Shown piece by piece: positions 46,841 to 58,837 of a stretch of 64,000 bases of DNA. The notes under the pieces are model-generated. The model was not told where the DNA came from. It saw only the letters and a list, made by a program, of their open reading frames with translations, and made no database searches. The DNA is from an uncultured Opitutales bacterium. Lineage in GTDB: Bacteria > Verrucomicrobiota > Verrucomicrobiia > Opitutales > Seribacteraceae. How positions within the stretch are numbered: the stretch's first letter is position 1; each line of letters starts with the position of its first letter. Made by a program: the position numbers and the translations under genes. The stretch lies in NCBI GenBank assembly GCA_943787575.1, contig CALSMY010000012.1, positions 1 to 64,000 of the forward strand, given 5' to 3'.

Positions 46841-47352
46841 TGAAAGAAAAATTTGGTCGTGTAATAGATTTTGAAGGTTCTAGAAAATCAGGAATCCAGC
46901 AAGCATCGATCATCGATTTCAAAAGTTTTTCGGTAATACGATCCCATGAATTTTTAAAGGGCGATGGTGATTTTAATGATTGGATTTTAGATGTAATAGA
47001 TAAAAGTCCAAATGATTTTTGGGTATCCCATAACATTTCCATTGAGAAAAACATGCTTACATCTCAAATGCCTTATTTGAGAAATGCATCTTTCAACAAG
47101 GGTAACATTACTTGGGGTCCGTGGGTAGACTCGCTAAAGGTTTACAAAAAACTTTATCCAAACTTAATTGATTACAATTTAAAAGATTTATGTGAAATCT
47201 TTCTAACAAAAGAAGAAATTGCACCACTTAGCAAAGTATATTGCAAAAGATCGAAGATAGCTTATCACCAATCAACCTTTGATGCTTTGGTAACATTTAT
47301 GCTATTAGAAAGGCTGAAGGATAAAGTAGACTTAGCTTTCTTCTTGGAATGA
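46831..47352 (+). CDS. DnaQ/RNase T-like DEDDh exonuclease domain protein
   Basis: A 173-residue single-domain protein resembling the DEDDh 3'-5' exonuclease fold. ExoI-like VIDFEGSRKSGIQQ (Asp and Glu at about 12 and 14), ExoII-like WVSHNISIEKNML (about 64-76, with Glu where Asp is usual), and ExoIII-like YHQSTFDALVTFM (about 145-157, H-x4-D). It might trim or proofread nucleic acid ends. The start overlaps hisN by 10 bases head to head, and the 3' end overlaps gyrA by 21 bases tail to tail. The family call rests on motif order and is moderately sure. Confidence 0.75.
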   Translation: MKALKEKFGRVIDFEGSRKSGIQQASIIDFKSFSVIRSHEFLKGDGDFNDWILDVIDKSPNDFWVSHNISIEKNMLTSQMPYLRNASFNKGNITWGPWVDSLKVYKKLYPNLIDYNLKDLCEIFLTKEEIAPLSKVYCKRSKIAYHQSTFDALVTFMLLERLKDKVDLAFFLE

Positions 47353-49830
47353 GCCTTGATCAGGAGATACTTCATGCTCCGCTTCAACAGGTACCAAGTC
47401 ATCGCCTTCATCCAACTTTACAACTTCAGACACACCAACAAGATGGTCTTTATCTGCTAGACCTACAAGCTTAACCCCCTTTGAGCCCCTATTAGTTTCT
47501 CGTATATTAGTCACTTCGCAACGTACGGCTTGTCCTTTTTTAGTTAACAATAAAATTTCACTGTCCTGGGCTACGCTTAATGCATCACATACACCTTCAG
47601 TGTTCATTGCTGTAACCCCCTGACCACCTCTTTTTCGAGGTGTTGTATCCTCAGGGCCCTCCGCACCTCCATTTGGAAGAAAAGCAGAAAATTTCGTTCT
47701 TATTCCTAATCCATTTTTTCCACAAATGAGGAGTAAGCGTGCATCGTCTACGACCAGCATGTTAACTACCTTATCACTAGCTTTTAACCTGATTCCGCGA
47801 ACTCCTCTAGTTGCTCGACCTTGATCTCTTAATTGACTACAGGCGAAACGAAGTCCTTTTCCATTTTTTGTTAAAACCAGCAAATGATCATCAGGTTTAG
47901 CGAGCATTGCCTTGAGAACTCGATCGCCCTCATCGATATTGATACCTATAATCCCACCCTTACGATGGTTTCTGTATTCTTTAATAAGGCTCTTCTTTAC
48001 AATCCCATTTTGTGTGCAAAGAACAATTGAGTCATCTGATTCAAAGGAGTCTAGGCTTAAAACTGCGGCTATCTTTTCATTTTTTTGGAGATTAAGCAAA
48101 TTAACAATATTTCTACCTTTTGAAGTCCGTGCAGCTTCTGGAATTTCGTAAGTCTTTTCAACATACACTCTTCCATTAGTCATAATAAACATCAAAGTGT
48201 CATGAGCGTTGCAAGTATGTAGAACATCGATGGGGTCTTCATCTTTTTGCCCACTACCGATAACACCTTTACCACCTCGGTGCTGAACCTTAAATTCCTC
48301 GACAGATGTTCTCTTTATGAAGCCAGTTTTGGTCACTGTTATTACACATCCATCATTGGGTATAAGATCTTCCATTCGAACATCACCGTCGAATTCGGAG
48401 ATTTCACACCTACGATCATCTGCATATGAATTTCTTAGTTCATTGAGCTCACTTTTGATTAATTCGAGGAGAACACTTTCGTTATCAATGATATTACGCA
48501 GTTCTTTTATAATATTCATTAATTCAGCGTATTCAGCATCAATTTTTTCACGCTCCATTCCAGTTAATTGATATAGTCGAAGATCTAATATTGCATTAGC
48601 TTGTCTTTCACTAAGTGAATATTTAGTGCTTAATTTTTCTTTGGCTTCAAGGCGATTTGAAGAAGCACGTATTGTGCGGACAAAATCGTCTAAATTATCT
48701 AGTGCAATTTTATAGCCTTCTAAAATATGAGCTCTATCTTCAGCTTTTCTTAACCGGAACTGGGTGCGCCTCAAAGTTACAGTACGCCTGTGTTCAATAT
48801 AGCATTCAATTGCTTCTTTGATGTTTAATTGCCTTGGTCTCATCCTGTCTAAGGCCAATAAAATCACACCAAAACTACTTTCCAGAGCAGTTAGCTTGTA
48901 AATTTTGTTAATTGTAACTCTTTCGATTTCACCAAGTTTGAGTTCAATCACAATTCGAGTCTGTTCCGTAGATTCGTCCCTTAAGTCACTTACACCATCT
49001 AATATCTTTTCTTTAACAAGATCAGCAATGCGAGTAACTAACGTAGCACGATTTGTGTTGTACGGAAGGTGGGTGATGACAAGTTGCTGTTTGCCATTAG
49101 GTAATTCCTCGATGTCCAAGGCCCCTCTGGTTTTGACAATTCCCCTGCCAGTTTTCATGTAAGATTCAATTCCTGATTTTCCAGAAATACTTCCACCCGA
49201 TGGAAAATCAGGACCTGGTAAAATTTGCATGATATTATCAATCGAAATCGATGGATCATCGATGATGGCACAAACCGCGTCGATGAGTTCACCCAGGTTA
49301 TGTGGAGGTATGTTTGTAGCCATACCTACAGCAATCCCCGTTGAGCCATTCATAAGCAAACTGGGCAAGGCACTAGGCAGTACCGTAGGTTCTGTAGAGC
49401 TTTCCTTATAATTTGGTGCAAAATCAACAGTATCCTCGTCGATATCTTTTAAAAGTTCTTCAGATAATTTAGTTAATTTACACTCTGTGTATCTGTATGC
49501 CGCAGCAGAATCACCATCGACGGAACCAAAGTTACCTTGACCATCAACCAGAGGATACCTCATTACCCAAGGCTGTGCCATCCTTACTAAAGTATCATAG
49601 ACCGAACTATCACCATGTGGGTGGTAGTTTTTAAGAACTTCACCAACCACACCCGCACATTTGTCATACGCCCGGTTGTGTAGCAATCCTTCTCTCAGCA
49701 TTGCATATAAAACCCTTCTCTGGACAGGTTTAAAGCCATCCCTTACATCAGGAAGTGCTCGACTTACAATTACAGACATCGAATAATCGATGTATGCTTT
49801 TTGCATGATATCTGTAATATTTTCTTTCAT
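47332..49830 (-). CDS. gyrA: DNA gyrase subunit A
   Basis: An 832-residue DNA-cleaving subunit. Catalytic Tyr114 lies in AAYRYTE. The quinolone region reads YHPHGDSSVYDTLVRMAQ with the Ser present at the position mutated in resistance (second determinant Asp also present). The C-terminal pinwheel carries a GyrA-box-like QHRGGKGVIG. An acidic tail ends the protein. It follows gyrB by 26 bases on the same strand. Confidence 0.98.
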   Translation of the reverse strand: MKENITDIMQKAYIDYSMSVIVSRALPDVRDGFKPVQRRVLYAMLREGLLHNRAYDKCAGVVGEVLKNYHPHGDSSVYDTLVRMAQPWVMRYPLVDGQGNFGSVDGDSAAAYRYTECKLTKLSEELLKDIDEDTVDFAPNYKESSTEPTVLPSALPSLLMNGSTGIAVGMATNIPPHNLGELIDAVCAIIDDPSISIDNIMQILPGPDFPSGGSISGKSGIESYMKTGRGIVKTRGALDIEELPNGKQQLVITHLPYNTNRATLVTRIADLVKEKILDGVSDLRDESTEQTRIVIELKLGEIERVTINKIYKLTALESSFGVILLALDRMRPRQLNIKEAIECYIEHRRTVTLRRTQFRLRKAEDRAHILEGYKIALDNLDDFVRTIRASSNRLEAKEKLSTKYSLSERQANAILDLRLYQLTGMEREKIDAEYAELMNIIKELRNIIDNESVLLELIKSELNELRNSYADDRRCEISEFDGDVRMEDLIPNDGCVITVTKTGFIKRTSVEEFKVQHRGGKGVIGSGQKDEDPIDVLHTCNAHDTLMFIMTNGRVYVEKTYEIPEAARTSKGRNIVNLLNLQKNEKIAAVLSLDSFESDDSIVLCTQNGIVKKSLIKEYRNHRKGGIIGINIDEGDRVLKAMLAKPDDHLLVLTKNGKGLRFACSQLRDQGRATRGVRGIRLKASDKVVNMLVVDDARLLLICGKNGLGIRTKFSAFLPNGGAEGPEDTTPRKRGGQGVTAMNTEGVCDALSVAQDSEILLLTKKGQAVRCEVTNIRETNRGSKGVKLVGLADKDHLVGVSEVVKLDEGDDLVPVEAEHEVSPDQGSFQEES

Positions 49831-49856
49831 ATGGAAAACAGTTTAATAATTTTTTA

Positions 49857-52356
<2,500 letters not shown>

Positions 52357-52808
52357 GGTAAAATCTTCTTTTAAAGGTCTTTTTTATAAGCTTAGGTTAT
52401 AGCTAGCTCGCAGTCTTAAGGAAGTCATCAGACTTAGTGGTGTAAGTAAGATCATGGTTAATTTTGTTTCCCTTACTCAACTTGGTCAAGAGGGTAATTT
52501 TGTAAATATTCTGATTTTACCTTCGTGTGAAAATTTTTCTAATTACCGAGGGCTCTCTTTATTATATTTTCTTAACTCTCTAATAAACATGAGCTTACAT
52601 ATGAATATTATTTTCTTTTATGAGTCATTTTGATTCGACTTAAGAAAACTTTCCCCATCTTGCTTAGCATTTGGTAAATTTTATTAATCTCTGAAAAGAA
52701 AATTTTGATAAATTGCTTTCTAAAATGCAACGGGATGAACATTTTAAATATTTTGTAAATTAGCTTTTTAAAAGCCCAATCTATAAGTTTACATAATGCT
52801 ATGAGGAC
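52357..52808. other. AT-rich intergenic interval upstream of gyrB
   Basis: This 452-base gap lies between the gyrB start and the 3' end of the SLC13-type gene. I see no DnaA boxes, tRNA, strong terminator or convincing gene. A plus-strand 58-codon frame (52454-52630) has no recognisable features. The gyrB promoter probably lies here. Confidence 0.5.
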
Positions 52809-54672
52809 TTAAGGAAACAGATTCCAATAAATACCAACCAGTAGAATAGTACCTATGAAATAAATTAACATTGGCCAAATTCCGAATTTAGCAAAATCTT
52901 TGAATCTGTATCCACCAACCGTATAAACAAAAGTGTTTGTTTGATAACCTATGGGCGTAATAAAGCTAGCAGAAGCGGCAATACAGCTTGTTAGAACAAA
53001 GGCTCTAGCCACTTCGGTGGAAACTCCAAATTGAAATGCAACACCAAGAGCAACGGGAGTCATAATTGCGATCGTAGCATTATTTGACAGTAGTTCTGTC
53101 AAAATAGCGGTAAAGAGATAGATCGCCACTAAAGCTCCAATAATTTGCCAATCTTCTCCAAGACCCTGAGTACAAACTTTTCTTATCAAATCTGCCATTA
53201 AGGCTGAAGCTCCACTTTTCTCCATTACAATTCCAAGGGCAAGCATGGCATAGATTAGCAAAAGTAAATTCCACTCTACCGCTCTAAAAGCCTCCTTGAG
53301 GTTTATGCAATTGCCCAGCATTAGACAACCTGCACCTAGCAAGGCAGCCAAGTAAAGTGGGATAATAGCAAGGGAAGCAGATACAATAATAGCCGCCAAT
53401 ACTGCAATTGAGAGAGATAGTCTTTGTAGCTTTCTTATCTACATTAAGTGGCGGTTTGTCTAACAAGACGGCTTCGCCAGATTCCCTAAGTTCTTCAACT
53501 CCAGAGTCTGTACCCAGCAATAATAGTGTATCACCCACTTTTAACTTGAGGGCATTTAAACTAAGATGAAGGTTTTTTCCTTTTCGGTGTAATGCAACTA
53601 CCGATAAGTTGTAGCGGCCACGAAAATTTGCCTCTTCTAAGGAGCATGACAACAAACTCGACGAAGGTTTAATCATAGCCTCAACCATAATTGCCTCAGA
53701 GGTATTTATTTGTTCCATGCCCAACAAAGATTGATCAAAGAATTTAAACCCTTGAACTTCTCGAACTTCGATTAATCCCTGGGGCTTACAAGACAAAATT
53801 AGCCTATCTCCTGCATGAAGTACTATTTCATCCATCGGACTTGTAAGGCTTTTTCCTCCCCTAACAGCATCTATTAAACGGACACCCTCAATCATCGAAA
53901 TCGGTGAATTTTTTATTGTTTTGCCCAAAAGTGGAGAGTCATGGATCAAAATTGCTTCTGTTAAAAACTCTTTCCTTTCTATTTCTGAAAGAATTTTGCT
54001 CAATGCTTCGCGTTCGGGCAGTAACCTCTTTCCAAAAATAATTAAAAATGCAAGACCGAATAACATCAATGGAAGCCCAATTTTCGAAAGCTCGAACATA
54101 TTCATAGGACTCATATCAGGGTAGTGGCTGGAGTTGGCCATAAAACCGCTTGCTAGGATATTTGTACTTGTTCCAATAAGAGTACAGCATCCCCCAAAAA
54201 TCGATGCATAAGATAAAGGAATTAGCAATTTTGAAGACGGCACACCAAGAGATCCAGAAAGACCAATCGCTACGGGCAACAGAATAACAACGACTGGTGT
54301 GTTATTGATAAAAGCGGAAAAGAATGCTACTGAGAAAAGAAGAATTAGCAGAAAAGGCCGGTAACCCAAACGGGTAAGTTGCTGTAAATTATTGGTGAGT
54401 CTTTCAATGACACCCTGCCTACTAAGTGCACCGCTGACCATAAACATAGCAATGATAGCTAAAGGTGCTTCGCTTGAAAAAACCATAATCAATTCCTGAC
54501 TCGTGGGCCAATTTTCAAAACCAAATGAGGTAAGCAGTAAAATTGCCCCATACAAGCACACGGCTGTTACCTCTATCCTAACTTTTTCCATGGCAAACGA
54601 GGTGACTGCACAGAGCAAAAGTAAGATAGCGAGTATTATCTCGATTTGAAAATAAGTTTCCACGCCTTCCAC
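52809..54672 (-). pseudogene. SLC13/CitMHS-type anion permease with two RCK_C domains, one +1 frameshift
   Basis: Two frames together give one transporter of about 620 residues. The first (54672-53284) has N-terminal helices, INNTPVVVILLPV, GTSTNILASGF, then two cytoplasmic TrkA-C-like domains (about 225-310 and 325-400). The second (open from 53438, ending at 52809) restores the C-terminal transmembrane half, including LLSNNATIAIMTPVALG and ASASFITPIGYQTNTFVY. Conserved helices read on if one base between about 53439 and 53415 is skipped. Without it the first frame turns into Cys/Leu-rich nonsense. It probably imports dicarboxylate, sulfate or another anion with Na+. It starts with GTG and is divergent from hemB. 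Confidence 0.85.
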
Positions 54673-54764
54673 CTTAAGGATTAGTGATTAAGTTTGCGAA
54701 AATAATAATTATGCAAATCATTGATAACAGTCATCGTGCTGTCGAACATTTCCTGATTCCTAAA

Positions 54765-55748
54765 ATGACATATCAGTTTTTACATCGTCCACGCCGTTTG
54801 CGAACGAATCCAATCATACGATCCTTAGTTGAAGAAAATTACCTCAAGGCATCGGATTTTGTTTTGCCCGTTTTTATTAGCGAAGAAGAAAATCCCACGG
54901 AGGTACCAAGTATGCCAGGCGTCTTTCGCTGGCCAATCTCAAATCTTTGCGAACAAATAAAGGATTGGCACCAAAGAGGTTTAAAAGCTTTTGCCCTGTT
55001 TCCTAAAATATCTCCTGAATTGAAAAATGAAGGGGGAAGCGAAATCCTGAACCCCAACAGCTTGGTTTGTCGTGCTGCCGCTGCCATCAAGCAACTGGGT
55101 TTGGATGTTGTACTCATTGCAGACTTAGCACTGGATCCCTACACAACTCATGGACAGGACGGTATCGTTGATTCAAATGGGGAAGTTGATAATGATTCAA
55201 CAGTCGAAATTCTTGCGAAGGCCTCTATTGTTTATGCTAATGCTGGTCTTGATTGGGTTGCCCCATCAGACATGATGGACGGTCGCATAAAAATAATTCG
55301 AGAAGCATTGGAAAGAAATTCTTTCCATAATACTGGTATAATTTCTTACTCAGCAAAATTTTCTTCTTCTTATTATGGCCCCTTTCGGTCAGCTATTGGT
55401 TCATCCATGGATTCAGTTATCATTGATAAAAGTACCTACCAACTTAACCCCGCCAATTTGCTTGAGGCCAAGAGAGAGTTGGCTCTAGATGCCGAAGAGG
55501 GTGCTGACATTTTGATGGTCAAACCGGCAGAGCCTTTTCTTGATATAATTAAGCAAGCTAGGTCTCAATCGAACCTACCTATCGCTGCCTACCAAGTCTC
55601 CGGGGAATACTCGAGAATTATGGCCGCTAATCAATTGGGTTGGCTTGACTGGAAAAGTTGTGCCCTGGAATCACTTGTTGGGATAAAGCGGGCAGGGGCC
55701 AACATTATATTCAGTTATTTTGCTGATCGACTAGCCAAGGATCTTTAG
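54765..55748 (+). CDS. hemB: delta-aminolevulinic acid dehydratase (porphobilinogen synthase), Mg type
   Basis: A 327-residue heme-pathway enzyme that condenses two 5-aminolevulinates to porphobilinogen. Active-site lysines are K198 in YSAKFSSSYYGPFR and K253 in ILMVKPAEPF. The metal region reads LALDPYTTHGQDGIVDSNGEVDND, with Asp in place of the Cys triad of zinc enzymes, so Mg2+ dependence is expected. I prefer ATG 54765 (MTYQFLHRPRRLRTNP) to the upstream ATG at 54711 or the frame opening at 54684. The preceding 27 residues are not family sequence, and the gap to the divergent permease needs a promoter. Confidence 0.97.
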   Translation: MTYQFLHRPRRLRTNPIIRSLVEENYLKASDFVLPVFISEEENPTEVPSMPGVFRWPISNLCEQIKDWHQRGLKAFALFPKISPELKNEGGSEILNPNSLVCRAAAAIKQLGLDVVLIADLALDPYTTHGQDGIVDSNGEVDNDSTVEILAKASIVYANAGLDWVAPSDMMDGRIKIIREALERNSFHNTGIISYSAKFSSSYYGPFRSAIGSSMDSVIIDKSTYQLNPANLLEAKRELALDAEEGADILMVKPAEPFLDIIKQARSQSNLPIAAYQVSGEYSRIMAANQLGWLDWKSCALESLVGIKRAGANIIFSYFADRLAKDL

Positions 55749-55752
55749 AATT

Positions 55753-56493
55753 TTAGGGCTTTTCGTCATCAGGTGCACCTCCCTCATAGGAAGTAACCTC
55801 TTTCTCTCGGTTTTCGTCTTCTTCCCATTTTAAGTCTTCATCGGGCAGAAGCTTTTCCTCTTTGTCAGATACTTCCACGAGATGAGTGTCTAGATCTGAA
55901 TAGTCCTCCTCGCCTTCCTTGTCTGCATCTTTTTCATCATCAAGATCAGAATCAATTTCAAATCCATCCGGAACAAATTCTAAAATCGAAACTAGTTCGT
56001 CACTAAAGTGACTGCGACGTCCTTCTAAAAAATCGTTGTTTTGTTTTTCAGAAAGAACTTCTTCCATTTCTTCAATAGTATACGGTTCTGCGAATTCAAT
56101 AAGGTCGTTTAGCATGGCGACCCGAACCTGGGTCACATGATTCATAAAGTCTGCATAAGGGCCTTTTTCTTCGTCTAAAACATCAGGCAAAGCAAACAAC
56201 ATGTCTTCAGCTTTCAACAAAGAGTCTCTAACTCTTTCTAGTTTAACTTTCTTGCCAGGAACTTCTTCGGAAATTTCAAAAGTAAAAAAAGCTTCATCAA
56301 CCATTTGAGATTGCAAGCCAAATTCGGTCATAGAATCTAAAAGTTCATTCATGTGGATGAATTGCTTTGGGTCGATGATTCCAAGGTTTTCAATGTCCCA
56401 ATTTTCTTCATCGCTTATAGAATCTACCCACCATTTGTTGTCTTCATCACAACGAACTATACACCAATCAAGGCTCGGACTTGTTTTTTTCAT
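55753..56493 (-). CDS. acidic hypothetical protein
   Basis: A 246-residue protein that I do not recognise. The first ~175 residues look folded (SLDWCIVRCDEDNKWWVDSI at the start, helical stretches such as RVRDSLLKAEDMLFALPDVL). The last ~70 residues are low-complexity and strongly acidic (Asp/Glu with a few Lys), probably disordered. No signal peptide or membrane segment. It converges on hemB with 4 bases between stops and is divergent from pyrD. Confidence 0.8.
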   Translation of the reverse strand: MKKTSPSLDWCIVRCDEDNKWWVDSISDEENWDIENLGIIDPKQFIHMNELLDSMTEFGLQSQMVDEAFFTFEISEEVPGKKVKLERVRDSLLKAEDMLFALPDVLDEEKGPYADFMNHVTQVRVAMLNDLIEFAEPYTIEEMEEVLSEKQNNDFLEGRRSHFSDELVSILEFVPDGFEIDSDLDDEKDADKEGEEDYSDLDTHLVEVSDKEEKLLPDEDLKWEEDENREKEVTSYEGGAPDDEKP

Positions 56494-56616
56494 TCGATTG
56501 CCTTAAGAGGAGTTCAAATTATATGTCAATCAATACCGACTTTTTTTTTAATTCTTTTGAAATTTTTGAAAGCAATTTCTTGCTTAATTTACTCAAATTT
56601 CTTCTGATTTATCACC

Positions 56617-57672
56617 ATGATCTATAAAAATTTACTTAGACCTATTCTATTTTCGCTTGAAGCTGAACGGGCTCACGAAATTGGAAGTGCTTCGCTAAGG
56701 GTTTTAAGTGGGTTTCCCCCAATTCTCACTTTACTAAGAAATTTGACGCAGGGTACACATAAACCTGTTGAAGCTTTTGGTCTGAAGTTTCCCAATGCCA
56801 TCGGACAAGCGGCTGGCCTTGATAAAGATGGCATGTTTCCAGTTGCATCTGAGGCTTTGGGTTTCGGGCACATCGAAGTTGGGACCGTTACTCCTTTGCC
56901 TCAGCCTGGGAACGAAAAGCCTAGGCTTTTTCGATTTCCAAATGATTCAGCTTTAGTAAATCGGATGGGTTTTAACAACTTTGGTGCGGAAGCACTTCAC
57001 CATAAAATTTCTAAATCCTTTCCAAAAAGCAATCGACGTGTTCCACTGGGAGTAAACTTAGGAAAAGGCAAGCAAACTGCACTTGAGGATGCCCTTATTG
57101 ACTATTGCAAAGGATTTAATGTCCTTGCCGCTGATGCAGACTACATAACCATCAACATTAGCTCTCCCAACACCCCGAATTTAAGAAAGCTTCAAGAATC
57201 TGAATACCTTGAACCATTGTTGGCCGGAATAAAGAACCACAGGTTAGAATGGTCTAAAACTAACAATGTACCCTCACCGCCATGTTTGCTAAAAATTTCT
57301 CCCGATGAATCCTATAAAAGCCTTGAAACAATTGTCGCTAAAGCGGTGGAAAATAGTTTTGATGGACTAATTGCGTGTAACACCTCAATTACTCCGCCAG
57401 CATCAATGTTATCACAGTCTCTTCCACAAGGGGGAATAAGCGGAAAGCCAATAGAAAAAAAATCAAATGATATGATTAAATTCATAGGCAAACTTACCAA
57501 CAATAAATTTCCCATAATCGGGTCTGGAGGAATATACGATTACGACAGTGCCCAAAGAAAGCTCGATGCTGGGGCCGTCCTTTTGCAAATTTATACCTCT
57601 TTTATTTATGAAGGTCCGACATGGCCATATCGCTTAGCAAAGCGAATGCCTCTTGCAAAAGGTTGGTCATAA
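56617..57672 (+). CDS. pyrD: dihydroorotate dehydrogenase (quinone), class 2
   Basis: A 351-residue membrane-associated FMN enzyme oxidising dihydroorotate with quinone. The N-terminal helical extension of class 2 (RPILFSLEAERAHEIG) is present. FMN and substrate motifs are GQAAGLDKDG, VGTVTPLPQPGNEKPR, NRMGFNNFG, NISSPNTPNLR and IGSGGIYDYDSA. The catalytic Ser is within the conserved NLGK/FNVL part. It is near but not in one operon with pyrB at 61174. Confidence 0.97.
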   Translation: MIYKNLLRPILFSLEAERAHEIGSASLRVLSGFPPILTLLRNLTQGTHKPVEAFGLKFPNAIGQAAGLDKDGMFPVASEALGFGHIEVGTVTPLPQPGNEKPRLFRFPNDSALVNRMGFNNFGAEALHHKISKSFPKSNRRVPLGVNLGKGKQTALEDALIDYCKGFNVLAADADYITINISSPNTPNLRKLQESEYLEPLLAGIKNHRLEWSKTNNVPSPPCLLKISPDESYKSLETIVAKAVENSFDGLIACNTSITPPASMLSQSLPQGGISGKPIEKKSNDMIKFIGKLTNNKFPIIGSGGIYDYDSAQRKLDAGAVLLQIYTSFIYEGPTWPYRLAKRMPLAKGWS

Positions 57673-57703
57673 AAAGTATGTTTAATCATCAGAGTCTTTT
57701 TTC

Positions 57704-58675
57704 GTGAAAACATTCTTTTTAATTACATTTAGTACTTTAGTCGCAACCTCTTGCCTCTCATATTTCATTATGTTTGATGGCAATCCAATACAGCTTAAAA
57801 GCTGGTGGCAAGAATTAGCCAGAGATAGTGAAGGTCTCCCCTTTGCTCCGTATAAAACCAGAATTATTGCAAAACCCGCCATTATTACAAAAGCTGCTAA
57901 TCAAATAATACTAGAGGATCAGCATCTTTTTTGGAAGGGCTCTGGCGCTGCATTCAAACCAATACTTCAAAAGGATGGTACAGTTAGGAAGTTTACTGTT
58001 ACATCAAAGGGCCAAAATTATTCTGACTTGGTTTACGCAAGAGTGACTGGAGCAGGTGCCGATCTTTTTGAACTTGGAAAACCAGTCATATCCAAAGGAA
58101 TGATAGTTGCACTTCCCCTGAAGAAATCATCCTACTGGAATACGGAACCTGTTGTTTACGCTGAAGGCGATAAATACCCGTTTAGTGGGGTTGTTATTAA
58201 TAAATTCCCAAGTGGGCAAATTATTGAACAAGCCCCTTATCTCTCTGGAATGTTACACGGAACCCTCAAGCGATGGAACGAATATGGAATACCGATGTGC
58301 TCTGAAGACTACCTTAAAGGCAAAAAACAGGGAACACATATTTATTGGTTTGACCAAGCAAACGATCCCGATGATTACCGACCTACAAAAACAAAAAACG
58401 GTGAAATTATTCCTACTCTTTGGATCAAAATTCGTGAAGAAGCGAAAGAAAAGTTCAAAGAAAATTTTGGCACTCATAAAGCGAACGAATGGATTATATT
58501 TAAGTACCGCAGCCTGGGTGGCGATTTTCCAGTCAGATTATTGGAACACTGGAAAGACAATCTTCGCCATGGTCTGTTTGAAGGCTTTGATAGATTCGGA
58601 AACAAAACATTTAAGGACGAATACAAGATGGGCCTTCGTATAAAACATAGAATCTTCGATAAGACCAAAGGTTAG
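57704..58675 (+). CDS. MORN-2/YwqK-like repeat protein, exported
   Basis: A 323-residue protein starting at GTG 57704, 31 bases after pyrD. The start has a hydrophobic segment (FFLITFSTLVATSC) that could be a signal anchor or lipoprotein peptide, with a weak lipobox ATSC. The C-terminal half contains YwqK/MORN-2 type units: FPSGQIIEQAPYLSGMLHGTLKRWNEYG, DYLKGKKQGTHIYWF and LRHGLFEGFDRFGNKTFKDEYKMG (in part). Such repeats mediate protein or surface contacts. Function unknown. Confidence 0.75.
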   Translation: MKTFFLITFSTLVATSCLSYFIMFDGNPIQLKSWWQELARDSEGLPFAPYKTRIIAKPAIITKAANQIILEDQHLFWKGSGAAFKPILQKDGTVRKFTVTSKGQNYSDLVYARVTGAGADLFELGKPVISKGMIVALPLKKSSYWNTEPVVYAEGDKYPFSGVVINKFPSGQIIEQAPYLSGMLHGTLKRWNEYGIPMCSEDYLKGKKQGTHIYWFDQANDPDDYRPTKTKNGEIIPTLWIKIREEAKEKFKENFGTHKANEWIIFKYRSLGGDFPVRLLEHWKDNLRHGLFEGFDRFGNKTFKDEYKMGLRIKHRIFDKTKG

Positions 58676-58678
58676 TGG

Positions 58679-58760
58679 TGCTCAAGGGGGGACTCGAACC
58701 CCCACGCCTTACGGCACTAGATCCTTAGTCTAGCGCGTCTACCAATTCCGCCACCTGAGC
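58679..58760 (-). tRNA. tRNA-Leu (anticodon AAG)
   Basis: A long-variable-arm tRNA. The acceptor GCTCAGG pairs with CTTGAGC (one G-U). D stem GCG/CGC. The anticodon stem CTAGA/TCTAG closes the 7-base loop CTAAGGA, so positions 34-36 are A-A-G, reading CUU and, after A-to-I editing, CUC and CUA. Discriminator A, encoded CCA 58678-58676. Bacterial tRNA-Leu for CUY normally has G34. Confidence 0.95.
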
Positions 58761-58770
58761 ATTTAACGAA

Positions 58771-58798
58771 TCAATAAAGCAACTATGTGATAATGCAA
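58771..58798 (-). promoter_or_regulatory. putative promoter of tRNA-Leu
   Basis: On the minus strand TTGCAT (58798-58793) and TATTGA (58776-58771) are 16 bases apart, 11 bases before the tRNA. The hexamers are imperfect. Confidence 0.4.
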
Positions 58799-58837
58799 GA
58801 ATGGAGTTAAACAGAAATTTGCTAACTAACTGGTAAT

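Noticed and set aside
52454-52630. 58-codon plus-strand frame upstream of gyrB
   Set aside because: AT-driven composition (Asn, Phe, Leu, Ile), no ribosome site and no recognisable motif.
52357-52808. Possible replication origin near gyrB
   Set aside because: The gap is AT-rich but has no DnaA boxes (TTATCCACA-like), and dnaA/dnaN are not in the window.
58152-58643. 163-codon plus-strand frame inside the MORN-type gene
   Set aside because: Out of frame with a gene that has recognisable repeats; Lys/Leu/Thr-rich shadow.
58679-58760. tRNA-Leu possibly with anticodon TAA or GAG
   Set aside because: With a 5-bp stem and a 7-base loop only A-A-G fits positions 34-36; shifting the loop breaks the stem.
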